Below are positions 36,320 to 47,030 of a stretch of 64,000 bases of DNA, one piece after another. Both the position numbers and the translations under genes were made by a program. The stretch's first letter is position 1; every line of letters begins with the position of its first letter. A model generated the notes under the pieces. It did no database searches and was not told where the DNA came from. It saw nothing but the letters and a program-made list of their open reading frames with translations. Origin of the DNA: Bryoerythrophyllum caledonicum (taxonomy: Eukaryota; Streptophyta; Bryopsida; Pottiales; Pottiaceae); NCBI GenBank assembly GCA_963971425.1, contig OZ020516.1, forward strand, positions 37,870,199 through 37,934,198. The letters run 5' to 3'.

Positions 36320-37423
36320 ATATGATTAAAAGAAAAAACACAACAAACAACTCTTTCACCTTCTAAATTTTTTTGTATTTGTTATTCATACTCCCAATTT
36401 TTTTCTTAATGAGAATAGAGATTGCACTCCTCAAATATGGAACCTAGGACCACCTCTTTGTTTGAAGGAAACTCCTTCAAACCTAAACATGTTTTTCCAT
36501 ACCTACACCTAATAAATACCAAGGGATCTTAGGACCACATCATGAGCTATGAGACGAACTATGTGGTTATAAATGGTATACAATTTGTCACGGGACGTGG
36601 CGTCGAGGGTCGTTCCGCATCGTAGTGTTTCAGCGTAGATTAGTTTGTTACTAATTTATGGGTTTGGGGACGTACAACGGTGCACCGCATTCATCCGTGG
36701 ATGATTTCCATCCACTTAGGGTTGTGTGCGTGTGCGTATAGCGCCGCACACGTCCTTGACTTGTCGTCTTTGTCAAGTCAAGCTTTGTGAGTAAGTTAGA
36801 GAGTGTTTAGTGATTTCCTTTGCTTGTAACTGATTGTTTATCATTAGTAAAGGCTCTGCATTCTCTTTCACTACTTACACTTGTTGATTCTCCCTTCGTG
36901 GAGTGCGAGATGTTTGACTACCCTAGTGATTTACTCTTGATCCACTTGACAATGACCTCCATTTTACTCTAGTTTCCTACCTCTTTCGCATTGAGAGAGT
37001 TTGTGTAAGAGTAGAAAAGGATGGATTGCGAAATGGGTTAAAAATATTGGGTGATATGTGCAATATTCCGAGTGAGATGTCTTGAGTTTTGAGCCTTGAA
37101 GTTTAGAGCTCTAGTTCTGGAGAAGCGGTCGTTCACTGCCTGCGAGGGAGGCAAGCCCCATTTTTTCATCCACCTCGTTCATCCGCCTTAGGTCGCCATC
37201 CGGCCCCGCTGGTCAGCCATTCCAACCTTCATCCCGAGCACGAGGGGACGATCAAGGGAGCTCCGGGAGTCGGGCAGCCTGAGGCCATAGCTTTTGGGGT
37301 CGCAATTCTCAAGGACTGTTGAGAAATGACGCACGGGCTGGGGTTTGACGGGCAGAGTCAAGGGAGTCAACGGGACTCGTGGGCATGAAGGGGACGACGA
37401 TAGGGACAAGGATCAAGCGGGAC
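36320..37423. other. Repeat-like intergenic DNA, possible solo LTR
   Basis: From about 36586 the sequence TGTCACGGGACGTGGCGTCG looks like an LTR start and is followed by CG-rich then pyrimidine-rich DNA to about 36950, but I found neither a matching end nor a target duplication. No gene supported. Confidence 0.25.
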
Positions 37424-37829
37424 TTAAGGTTGGATGACCTATAACCACCACGAACCCGAGAACCAACAAGCTAAAGTGGACCAAAACCACCACATACCCA
37501 CCCCATTTCCGAAATTTTAGGAAGCCAGTCATGATTGGGTGTCAGTTCATGATTGGTTCAAAGCTGCCGGTTTTTAGTCAATGCAGAAGTGGTCATTAGT
37601 ACAACTTAGTGTGGAAATAGAGAGTTTTGTATGTCGAGGAATGGGTCACGGCTTACTATCCACTTTGAAAATTTGTAGCAACTTCAATATGAAGAAATAA
37701 ATGGTCACGACAATTGCAATATTCATGAAATCCTATTTTGAATTCCCAAAAAATGTCTTACCACGTATACAAACGCTATAAATAGGTCAGCAAGCTTAAG
37801 TTGGTGGTTATAGGTCATCCAACCTTAAA
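37424..37829. mobile_element. 406-bp inverted-repeat element bordered by TTAA
   Basis: Ends are TTAAGGTTGGATGACCTATA and the inverse of TATAGGTCATCCAACCTTAA, continuing as ACCACCA, a perfect terminal repeat of about 23 bp inside TTAA. The terminus GGTTGG differs from the CCCCTAAAG families. The interior is non-coding. Confidence 0.7.
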
Positions 37830-38772
37830 CGCAGCGAGAGGGGGTGACACAAGGTTGTGGGCACGATCATAAGTAGCAGTCACGGGCTTGGAACGCGGAA
37901 TGCGAAGTCGGGACCCGATCTGGCAAGCGTGGACGGCCGTGCTAAGGCGTGACAACGAGTGCAATTTTGGGGAGGGACCCAATTACATCAGGATACATTA
38001 ATCCATCAGTGATCGAAATTCCGTGCCAAAATTCTGGTGACGGACAATATCTTTGACTAGATGCGTACAGTTGTTGCAGCGACATCACCGTGGTGCTTAG
38101 TCTTGTTAGTGTTATTTGATCCTAGCTGGATAGAGGGTCTATATATCTGCTCGATGGAGCAGTTGAGGGTGAACTACATATACTTGATTTAGTGTATGTT
38201 TTTTGTTTATTTAATGTTGGTTAGGACCGTCGATCTATTGTGGCTATCAATCTTTCTTCACACAACAAAATACAGTTGGCCGTCTTTAAATGTTAATGGT
38301 TAGGAGTTGAAACACCCTAACACATATAAAAAACAACACCTATCAAGTTTTCAACCAATTCTTTCAACCAATTTTTGTTCAAATTTTTAATCCATCGGGA
38401 CATTTTCAATCCAAAAAAATCACTCTAAACTATAAATTGTGTCTAAGTATGATATATATTACATGGGTATTACCTTGGCATAAAATATGTATCACCTTAG
38501 ACAAATCCCTTGAATTTTCCAATTTTTTTGACAATCTCCATTGTGAATAAATTATGTACAAAATTGGCCATGATGTGGGGTAGTTTCTAATGATTGATTT
38601 TAGGGATAGAAAATTATGGAAATGGACAACGTTTGTTTTCATAAGTACCTTGTCTCTTTGTATAATAATAGACTATGTCCTCACCTAGGCATGTCAGGTG
38701 GAGAATTTGTGCAGCCCGGATGAAAGCACGTGGCAGATAGTGAATGGCGTTTCCAAAGAGGAGGACATAGAC

Positions 38773-39705
38773 TTAACCCCTAAAGGACGACGACCTATTT
38801 CGCTCTAAAACCAGTCCAAAACTGCCACTGTCAAAAAGAGACATGAAAATCACATTTTAAAGTGAATTTCAGGTTTTCAACCGTAAGATCTTAAAATAGA
38901 CTTCCATATAAACATGCCACCAAATTTTGGTTGCAATCCACCGCACGGATTGCTAGATTTTAGTGTTTAAAGTCAAAACAATGGTTCATTTTCATCTCTG
39001 CGTTGAGTAGATCAGCTGACTTTGACTTCATTTTGTATCAAATTTTTGCATTGTACAAGGTCTAAATCTTTTACCATTGTCTTAAGCATGATGCTATTTC
39101 CCAACACACCAATTTTTAGAGGTAAGAAAGGGGTGTAGCATATTCAAAACAAGTGTGCAAGGAGTGGAGGTTCAAAAATGGCCATTTCATGTTTTATTTT
39201 TTTGTGAACTACGTATGTATTTAAATGATAATCCAAACGGTCAATAAGAAGTTTTTAACTACATATTTTTTTTGAAAAAATAAAAAGTGAAAAATATGAA
39301 GATCTCTAGGTTTTATGTAGAAAAGATGAATTATTTTCCCCCGTTGCCCGACAATGTGTGAAAATGTTTGACTTGGAATAAAATGCCTTTTTACACTAAA
39401 GACAAGAATTTTTTTGGAAAATTTCTAAAGAAGGAAATATTCTTTATATGTGTGAAAAATCTCAATGTCAAAAGAAACTTTTGCCAAAATTTTTGGAGGT
39501 GCCCGGAGTCCCCACTTTTGGCTTAAGTGGTACTAACTTTCAAACCACAAATCCAAAAATAAATAAATAAATATCTCCACGAAGCTCTTATCAGATCCTA
39601 TCTTGAAATACAAATCCAATTAAAAAGGATTTTTTTTCGAATCATAGGTACCTGCCCAAATTCACCAGAGGACCGTTTTGGTCCTCTTAGTCCTTTAAGG
39701 GTTAA
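38773..39705 (+). mobile_element. TTAA element, family A copy 2 (933 bp)
   Basis: TTAACCCCTAAAGGACGACG at the left; the right end is TCCTTTAAGGGTTAA (one substitution in the terminal repeat). It is closely similar to 28321-29255 across its whole length, including TCCATATAAACATGCCA, GAGTAGATCAGC and GGTCAATAAGAAG. Just outside the right border is a short TTAACTAGGGAC direct repeat. Confidence 0.87.
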
Positions 39706-40059
39706 CTAGGGACTTAACTAGGGACTTAATTGGGGACTGCCAATGTCCTCTTGGGAACAACGAGGGGGTTTATTAGTAGTTAGATAGTTGTTTTGTTTCA
39801 ATAATAAATTACAAATAGTTTTGGTCAATGGTGTGAAACCACCATCATCTGACTTCAAACTATAATATGTACAACTATCCTCTACTTTAGGGTATAAATA
39901 TAGCTTCAAGCTATATCTTATTGTTCTAGACCACAAAATATAAGACATATTTTTTAGCTACATTTTCCCCCAAAATGAAAGGTTGCTATACATAATACGT
40001 TTTATTCTCACATGGTGGTTTCAAGCAACCAACCTTTAAACGTATTAAAACATATAACT

Positions 40060-40628
40060 CTCCACTACACTAAAGGTGGCTTTTAGTGTAATGGTACAAA
40101 TAGTGTAGTTATCATGGTACACTATTTGTTAACAAGTTGACAATTAGTGTTAGCCGCCATTGCCATGAATATTATTCCTCAATTGTCCACCTACCCTAGT
40201 ACGCTTAGTATTAGCCCTGAATCAATCACCTATCCAACACAATAATTTGCTTACAAATAGTTGATAAATAGTGTTAGCCCCCAATCAACCGCCTACCAGC
40301 CGCCATGCATTTATTCTAAGTGTTTCATCCTCAATCTCATCTCTTTATCCTCCCATTCCCAACTATTCCCATTCCCATCTCTTGCATTCCTTGAATTTTT
40401 TTAATGAATATTAAATGTATATTTATATATTTAATAAAAAATTAATGAATTTTTTATGAATGTTTAAAGAATGTTTAATGTATACTTGTATATTTAAAGA
40501 ATATTTGAAGTATATTTGCATATTTAATGTGTATTTGAATATTTAATGAATATTTAATGCATACTTAATGCATATGTAATGAATATCTAATGAGTATTTA
40601 ATGTGTATTTCTATATTTATTGTATATT

Positions 40629-40672
<44 letters not shown>

Positions 40673-41055
40673 TCCTTTTCCAATATTCCTTTCTTTTCTC
40701 ACTTTTGTTCCAAAAAGAAAGTTCTTCTCTCCAATCTTGTACTTGTAGTTTCATTTTCCCTCCATATGTACATTCTTCTTTGTCCAATTTTTGGGATTTT
40801 CCTTTTATTCCATATCTACATTCTATTTTTCCCAATATTTCTCTTGCAAATTCTTGTTTTTTTACATACACTCACAATCTTCTTTACTGTGATGCTCAAA
40901 ATGTACAATTATCATTTTCTAGGTTTCACACTAAATGTCCACAAGTAAAAAACCTTATGTTCCACTATTTACTAGAATTGACATTTAGTGTAGTAGTTGA
41001 CATTTAGTGTATAGTTTTGTCACTACATTAAGGCCCGCTTTACACTATGGTGGAG
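40060..41055. mobile_element. ~1-kb element with inverted ends and a 4-bp duplication
   Basis: Left end CTCCACTACACTAAAGGTGG, inverse of the right end CTCCACCATAGTGTAAAGCG; both continue with GGC-TTA-TGTA-TG. AACT occurs on both sides (40056-40059 and 41056-41059). The interior holds a degenerate AT-rich array of TTTAATGTATATT-like units (40400-40620) and an (AT)n run at 40632-40670. Superfamily unresolved. Confidence 0.6.
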
Positions 41056-41895
41056 AACTCTACCGACCAAGAATTCAAGGGAAATGGAGCAATATGATTA
41101 GAGAACAATTGTTCTTCACCGGATTGTGTTTACAGTGTGGCCAAGACTTGACCGGTGAAGAACTTCAAGCATGGAAGAAAAATTGACATGGATGCCTATG
41201 TGGCACACCTTTTTGAAGAGTTCCTCTCCTCTAGATTAGTTTCTAGTCCGACCTCATCCGCCCCGACAAGAAACCAAAGCACTAGAGAAGAAAAATTTAC
41301 TTAAAAAATATTCTTTCCCCTTACAAATTGACACTTTTGTTACAAGTCTTCTCATACAACTTGCATCACTAGAGAGGTGTTTCTCTTTGGCTTTGCATTA
41401 CTCTACGAAAGTCTTCAGTTACCAAAGCACTCTTGGTGAGTTCTCTAATCTTTCTGCATAGATAGTTAGTTTGATATTTATAAAAAACCTAGACTTTTCT
41501 GAATTTTACTGCAGCTCGAGTTCTTGCTTCTTCTTCCATGAGTGTCGATTTTGAAAAAAAAATGTTGGGTAACTTGTGCATTTTCTGTCTACTTTGTGTG
41601 GTACAAATTTCAAGTCAATTCAATTAGTATTGAATGAGTTACGTGCATTTTAGTGGAAGGGGGTTATGCAAAAAATTCAGGGTCAATTTTGAACACTACA
41701 ACTTTGGCGTGTTGTAACTTCTTGATGAAAGGTCCTTTTTCAACACTTGTTTTCTTTAAAGATGCGCAATTTTGTCTAGTTTATGTGGTACAAATTTCAA
41801 GTTACTTCAATCAGTAATGAGGATCAGTATTGAACGATACAGTTGAAGACCAAAAAACCTTTTTTGACCAAAAAAAAACAACAAAGTCTTTGTTT

Positions 41896-42400
41896 GCAAT
41901 GGGCAATCTATAGTCAAACATGGAGAAGGAAGCATAATGGTTTAAGGTTGTATAAGTTGGGAAGGAGTTGGCAAGCTTCATTTGATTGAAGGGAAGATGG
42001 ATAAATATGTAGGTCGCAGCATTTTAGAGACGAAACTTATGGGCACTATATATATGCAAGGTTTAGAAGAGGATCATGTTATTTTCCAGCACGACAATGA
42101 CCTAAAGTTTACTACACATTATGACGTCGTAGATTGGTTGCTTGCTAAAAAATTTCTCCTCATTGAACACCCTCCACAATCACCTAACCTCAATCCAATA
42201 GAACATCTTCGAAATGAAGTGGATTGATATCTAAGAAGGTCTAAGAGGAAACCCACTAGCAAAAGTTACTTATGGAAGAAGATCCAAGAATTATGGTACA
42301 ATAAAGAGGTTGATCTTGTTAGGAAGTTGATAAGCTCTTGATGTCTACCAAGCAAGAGGTGGCTACACACAATGGTAATGTTTGTGAGTGCTTAAGAGTT
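41896..42400 (+). pseudogene. Tc1-type (DD34E-like) transposase relic
   Basis: One frame reads IVKHGEGSIMV, a TAA stop (41943-41945), then GCISWEGVGKLHLIEGKMDKY, VIFQHDNDLKF and the end block PPQSPNLNPIEHLRNE. These match the second and third catalytic blocks of Tc1-type transposases (first D with the GG-S-MVWG block, second D in QDND-K, then the SPDLNPIEH..E block with E). The DNA-binding N-terminus is not recognisable and further stops occur downstream, so it is dead. The GKMD and DND wording is more like fungal Tc1 elements than the DD39D mariners usual in plants. Confidence 0.7.
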
Positions 42401-42965
42401 ATACCATTGAATTGTAAAGGTATTTAATAACCTGTGGTCTTGTTTTTCATAGTTGATATACAATAAAAATCTGTTTGAGCATAAAGGCTTACTGCACATT
42501 TGAATTTATTGTATATTTTTCTAGTTCATTCTTTCATCACCTTGGGATTATCATCATCCACCATGGGAATACCACCCTCCACGTGGCTTCAATGAGTAGC
42601 CAAAACTATGCACATGACTTCACTTGGCAAAGCTACCGCTTTTATTGTAAGAGACAAGAAAGACTATTGTGGCATCTTAGAGGAGAAGCTTGGGCTTAAA
42701 AGGGAGATGCTGCAGACGTTGTTGAAGCTGCTTGGAGCAAGCTCCTTGTTACACATGAGACTGACATTGAGGTGTTGAGACATAGGACTCACAGACGATG
42801 TGCAGGTGCCATGGCAACGCGATTGCAAAAGAGAAATAACTGCTGGACAAGTGACAATTCGTTTCCTGGTCCAGAACCTAATTTGGTATCCAAAAAATAA
42901 TGAGTAGAGGGCAGTGGGGGGGGGGGGGGGGTGTAATATACAACATATGTGCAGAGGTAAGGATC
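42401..42965. other. Intergenic DNA with a poly-G tract
   Basis: No supported gene. A run of 16 G at 42916-42931 lies about 35 bp beyond the stop of the reverse-strand membrane-protein gene, likely in its 3' UTR; on the transcript it would be poly-C. Confidence 0.45.
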
Positions 42966-44060
42966 TCAACGATTTGTCACATCTGCCATGTCACTACTAG
43001 TACTAACTAGATGCTCAGGCTTCTGTTCTGACGACTTGCACATGTAGAACAAGACACTGATCATAATAGCATCGAACAGGAACACAAAGGAGTGCATAAA
43101 TACCAGCAACGGCGCTTCCCAGTACTTGTCGTTCACCAGCTGCGGATTCGTGTTCCGAATGATATGAAACTCAAACAGAATGTCCAGCAGCGTGGCGTTC
43201 ACGTTCGTCACCAGGAACAGCAGCAGCGCCACCTCCGACTTCCCTCGGAGAAGATTCACGCTCTGCACAAGCGCAGGCTTCCCGTAATACCCTTCCAGGG
43301 CCGTCACCACATACGCCAAGTTGCACATGACATTTGCATACGCCAACCCCAAAGCGAGCGCCAGTCCAACCATGGCCGCAGCCAGCAGACTGGCGGTCCC
43401 GAACGCTTTCCCAGCCCAGGAAGCAAACCATAGCAATGTGGCAAATGCGGACGCGAAGATGAGGTACACTGAGCATGTCCACATGAAGGTTTGCATCAGC
43501 AGCAGCCAGATCTTCTGCAAAACGTCGGTCACATCCGATAATTGGACGCGTTTCCGCCCGTAAGTGGAGGCCACAACGTACGCCACCCCTGCTTTGAGCA
43601 ACGGCGAGAACAGAGCGGAGAAAGGAATGTCAACCACATTCGACATGATGATCTCCGCCAGCCTCCTGTACCCCGCGCGATGCGAGTGCGCCTTGAACCT
43701 GTCCTCCGCGGCGTACTGCACCACCTTCACGAGATGGCTCATGATCGGGAGCATCAGCAGCACATGCGAGAGAAGGACGATCGACAGAGGGACCGCCAGG
43801 GCCAACCCTAGCGTGAGAAGAACCTGATCGTGCCGTCGCAGCAGCGTGGTGGACTCCTGCATAATGTCCAGCACCTGCATGGCGGGTTGCGTCTCGTCGT
43901 ACCCCGCCCACCGCGCGCCCTCCAGCCGCGCCTGCTTGTCGCGGTACGTCATGTACTCCAGAATCACCTCATCGTCCGAGTCCTCGTGCGACTCCTGCGG
44001 CTCCTGCAGCGCCACGGCCTCCGCCATCCCGGACTCCCGCGCCTCGTGCCCCCGCTCCAT
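42966..44060 (-). CDS. Multi-pass membrane protein, uncharacterised plant family
   Basis: Function unknown. I choose the ATG at 44060 (MERGHEARESGMAEAV), giving 364 residues; the frame stays open to 44192 but has no earlier ATG. An acidic N-terminus (residues about 20-40) precedes about six hydrophobic segments near residues 80-106, 145-166, 185-215, 221-245, 276-290 and 330-355. The blocks STYGRKRVQLSDVTDVLQKI and TALEGYYGKPALVQSVNLLR ('YEGIYGF.A...S..LLKGK') resemble the plant membrane-protein family related to Arabidopsis At1g23850-type proteins. It is intronless in the coding part. GC is high, as for the GT34 gene. Two short upstream ORFs precede it. Confidence 0.8.
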   Translation of the reverse strand: MERGHEARESGMAEAVALQEPQESHEDSDDEVILEYMTYRDKQARLEGARWAGYDETQPAMQVLDIMQESTTLLRRHDQVLLTLGLALAVPLSIVLLSHVLLMLPIMSHLVKVVQYAAEDRFKAHSHRAGYRRLAEIIMSNVVDIPFSALFSPLLKAGVAYVVASTYGRKRVQLSDVTDVLQKIWLLLMQTFMWTCSVYLIFASAFATLLWFASWAGKAFGTASLLAAAMVGLALALGLAYANVMCNLAYVVTALEGYYGKPALVQSVNLLRGKSEVALLLFLVTNVNATLLDILFEFHIIRNTNPQLVNDKYWEAPLLVFMHSFVFLFDAIMISVLFYMCKSSEQKPEHLVSTSSDMADVTNR

Positions 44061-44092
44061 CGACCCAAGTCCTCCTCCCCTCCGACTCAACC

Positions 44093-44182
44093 CTAGTGAC
44101 CCGACGGGAACCAAGAACGCCACTGTATCATTTCTCCCTTGCAATCCAACAAACCCTACACCACATCCCAAAACGCGATCAT
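44093..44182 (-). promoter_or_regulatory. Two short upstream ORFs in the leader
   Basis: Minus strand: ATG at 44182 encodes MIAFWDVV and stops at 44156; ATG at 44131 encodes MIQWRSWFPSGH and stops at 44093, 32 bp before the main ATG at 44060. Both are out of frame with the main ORF. If transcription starts upstream of 44182, they could reduce translation. The transcription start is not known from sequence. Confidence 0.45.
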
Positions 44183-44739
44183 GGTAATTCACAAGAGCTC
44201 CGCTGAAGGCTCCTCTTGATCTGTCTGTGAGGATTGAATTATCACTCCAGAATCAGCTGGAGCAGATGCGCGCTCACAACACCGGATCGCAAAAACATAA
44301 ATCTGATCTGTAAAAAACGAAACGATTTATCGTGCAAGCCTCCCGGAAAACCTAAAACAGAAATCAGAGCTCGAGCTCATCAAGAAGCAATCCCAATCAA
44401 CGCGAACTAAGGTACCAATGCAGGACGAGAAGCGATGGTCTTACCCGCAGTAGCGATGCGGGGTCAGGGAGTGACCGATTGGTGCGTTGGTGCCACGGAA
44501 GGCGATGGCGATGGCGATGGCGAAACCCTAGATCCAAGCTGCAGCAACGTGAGCAATGAGTTGCAAAGCCCAAGGCGCGGGCAGCGTGAAGCGGGCAGCG
44601 GGCAGGAACGAGGCGGAGGCTCGGAGATCGCGGTGATTGAAACGCTTCCTTCGCCAGAACTTAAGCCTTTGACGCCTAAGTGACCATGACTTGACTTGGG
44701 AGAGTCTACGAGTGTAGTAGATTAGGCAGAACAGCATCT

Positions 44740-44960
44740 ACACAAGGGGTACATTTCAGCACAATCCCACTTCATAGAAATCACTGTAGTTTGCTAATGC
44801 CTGCATGGATTGGAGATTGGAGGGATCCATTGGAAAGCTAACTAGGAGCTCAAAATGTGTTCAGAGGACATGAGAGACTATGGCCGATTGTGGAAAGAGT
44901 TAGAAGAGCAAAAGCACCAAAATTGACCCTGCAAGAGCCTTGTAGGCGTTAAAGGGTTAG
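44740..44960 (-). repeat. Dispersed repeat, paired with 49870-50090
   Basis: The inverse of this segment aligns with 49870-50090: TTTTGGTGCTTTTGCTC with TTTTGGTGCTCTGGGAG, GCTTTCCAA, TCCATGCAGGCATTAGCAA with TCCATGCACGCATTAGCAA, and ACAGTGATTTCTATGAAGTG with ACAGTGATTTCCGTGAAGTG. Each copy lies beside GC-rich gene-like DNA. Origin unknown. Confidence 0.6.
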
Positions 44961-45028
44961 ACTCCATGATCTATTTATAGCAGTAGTGTACAGGAAATTA
45001 CAGCAATAGTGTATGGGAAGCAGTGGTG

Positions 45029-45064
45029 TATAGGAGGCTGGCGAAGATCATCATGTCGAATGTG
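45029..45064 (+). repeat. 36-bp inverted copy of the membrane-protein gene's coding sequence
   Basis: TATAGGAGGCTGGCGAAGAT continuing CATCATGTCGAATGTG matches, with two substitutions, the sense strand of the gene at 43670-43635 (codons for LAEIIMSNV). Because the gene is on the minus strand, the copy is inverted about 1 kb upstream of the start codon. Confidence 0.7.
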
Positions 45065-45289
45065 TCGAATTGTATTGCTCAAATATGTATCGCTCAAAAC
45101 TGATTGAACTGTATCGCTCATTCTAATTGTACTATCACTCAATTTCATGCCCTCAGTTTGTAATGCTCTTCCTATAGCCATCCCTACATTAGTATTTTGA
45201 TCATTTAATCTCCTCACAATGTCATGGTCACAATGATCATCAAGAATTCTAGATCTATCGGGTGAAGTTTTGTCTTTAAGATTCCCCTT

Positions 45290-46159
45290 CTCTCAAAATT
45301 ATAGATTCTAGTGCGACCAGTAACAAAGGAAACAAACCTTACATTTATATTTTCGACCATGGAATCTCAATTAAGACTTACTAAGTAACATACTCACAAA
45401 ATTTCAAAAACATTGACCGCACGGATTGAAAGATGGTTCATTTTCTTCCCAGCATCGAGTGGATTCGCAGACTTTGACTTCATTTGGTATCAAATTTTTG
45501 CAATACAAAAGGTCTAAATCTCTTACCATTGTGTTAAGCATGATGTTAGTTCCCTATACACCAGTTTGTAGAGGTTGAAAAGGGTTTAGCATATCCAAAA
45601 CAAGTGTGTAAGGAGTCGAGGTTCAAAAATTGGCAATTCACATATTATTTTTTTGTGAATTTAATATGTTATAGAATGATAATTCAAAGAGTCAATAAGA
45701 AGGTTCTCACCATATATTGTTGTTGAAAAAATAAAAAGTGAAAAATATGAAGATCCACTAGGTATTTTGTAGAAAAGATGAAAAAAATTTCCCCACTTGC
45801 CCGGAATGTGTATAAATGTTTGACTTGAGTTGAAATGTTTTTTCATACTAAAGACAAGATTTTTTTGACATCTTCACAGAAAGCAACATTCTCTGTATGT
45901 ATGAAAAATATCAATGTCAATAGAAACTTCTAGCAAAATTTTGGAGCTGCCTGGAGTCTCCATTTCTAACTTTGAGTGGTACTTACTTTCAAACCATGAA
46001 TATAAAAGAAAACAACAAAAAAATCATCCACAAAGCTCTTATCACGGACAATCTAGTATAATTTTTTTTAATAAAAAAGGATATTTTAAAAAAAATTTAG
46101 GAACCTGTCCAAAATCAAAATCGACCTCCCCAAGGGGCACTTGGTCCTTTAGGGGTTAA
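45290..46159 (+). mobile_element. TTAA element, family A copy 3, left end lost or decayed
   Basis: The right end GGTCCTTTAGGGGTTAA (46143-46159) is intact, with a subterminal palindrome-like CCCCAAGGGG beside it. The interior follows the family A order: GACCGCACGGATTGAAAGAT, CAAGGTCTAAAT-like, TTAAGCATGATG, GTCAATAAGAAGGTT, GTTTGACTTG, GGAGTCTCCATTT. It is more diverged than copies 1, 2 and 4. No TTAA-CCCC left end was found in the expected area near 45240. Confidence 0.7.
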
Positions 46160-46680
46160 GGTTGGCCAGAAAAATCTCCTACCAACTCCACTACTTGGCC
46201 ACAATCCATGTAATTATGAAAATCACTTCACAATATTTATGGTAGCTAACCCCAAATATCATTATCAATATATTTTTCAACTCTTTAAGAACTTAGTGTA
46301 CTATGGGGTACCCATTTAGCTTGCATTGGGTGGGACCCAAGAGCATCGACTGCCATACATTTCATTGGTGCTAAAAAGGAAGCATGAAATTCCTTTTGCC
46401 CTCCTTCTTTCAGTATATAAATCTCACCCTGCCTTTTTCACTTCCTTCCACTTCAAAAAAAACTCTATTGAAATCACTGTAGTGCACAAGACCTGGCTTC
46501 ACTGAGACACGGTGCACAGGAGCCCACGATCAACACCTCCACAGAACGTAAATGTGGGGCACTGCCGAAGCTTTGGTCGGCTTTTGCAGTATGCCGCACA
46601 CCGAGCACACCAATCTCATTCCTTTTTAACACGTTTTTCAGTACAATGTCTTATGGATTGAATAGTTCTCGAGCTCATGC
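46160..46680. other. Intergenic DNA
   Basis: No gene supported. A TATA-like CAGTATATAAATC near 46413 with a purine/pyrimidine-rich context could be the promoter of the gene that decayed into the GDU-like pseudogene downstream. Confidence 0.35.
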
Positions 46681-46683
46681 TAG

Positions 46684-46995
46684 CTATGTATACATGTGCC
46701 TGCTGCGCGTACTGTTCGCGTGGTGTTGGCAGTGGGGGTGGTGCTGGCGGCGACGCTGGTGGCCGCGCTCGTGATGCGGCTCAAGCTCCTCCGAGGCCAG
46801 GTCGTGAGGAGAGAGGTTTGAGGTGATAATGGTGGTGCAGCTGGCAAACCAGGGCAGGACGAGCTGGAGAATGAGGGGAAGTGGAGCGCTGGCCCTGGGG
46901 CGGTGGACCTTGTGTTGATGGCTGGCGAAACCAAACCAACTTACTTGGCCATCCAGTGCCCTCCTCTCATGATCCAGGCCAAACCTGATAGATAG
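46684..46995 (+). pseudogene. GLUTAMINE DUMPER-like pseudogene
   Basis: One frame has a single hydrophobic segment (VVLAVGVVLAATLVAALVM), a basic stretch, a TGA at 46819-46821, an acidic linker, then AVDLVLMAGETKPTYLAI and a TAG at 46993-46995. One membrane helix followed by the short VIMAG-type motif (here VLMAG) with PT(F/Y)LA is the signature of plant GDU proteins, small membrane proteins that stimulate amino-acid export. There is no start codon in frame (a TAG lies at 46681-46683), and the in-frame TGA splits helix from motif. GDU genes are normally short and intronless, so this looks like a decayed copy; an upstream exon cannot be excluded. Confidence 0.55.
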
Positions 46996-47030
46996 TGACC
47001 AGTTCCTCTTGTTCAGATCCACAAGGGTCC

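Noticed and set aside
36586..36960. Possible solo LTR starting TGTCACGGGACGTGG
   Set aside because: No matching terminal CA with a target duplication and no second copy in the window.
40601..41007. 115- and 134-codon open frames rich in Tyr/Ile/Phe
   Set aside because: They begin in an (AT)n microsatellite and continue through AT-rich element DNA; composition explains them.
44061..44192. N-terminal extension of the membrane protein upstream of ATG 44060
   Set aside because: There is no in-frame ATG there and the leader contains two terminated upstream ORFs, so it is more likely 5' UTR.
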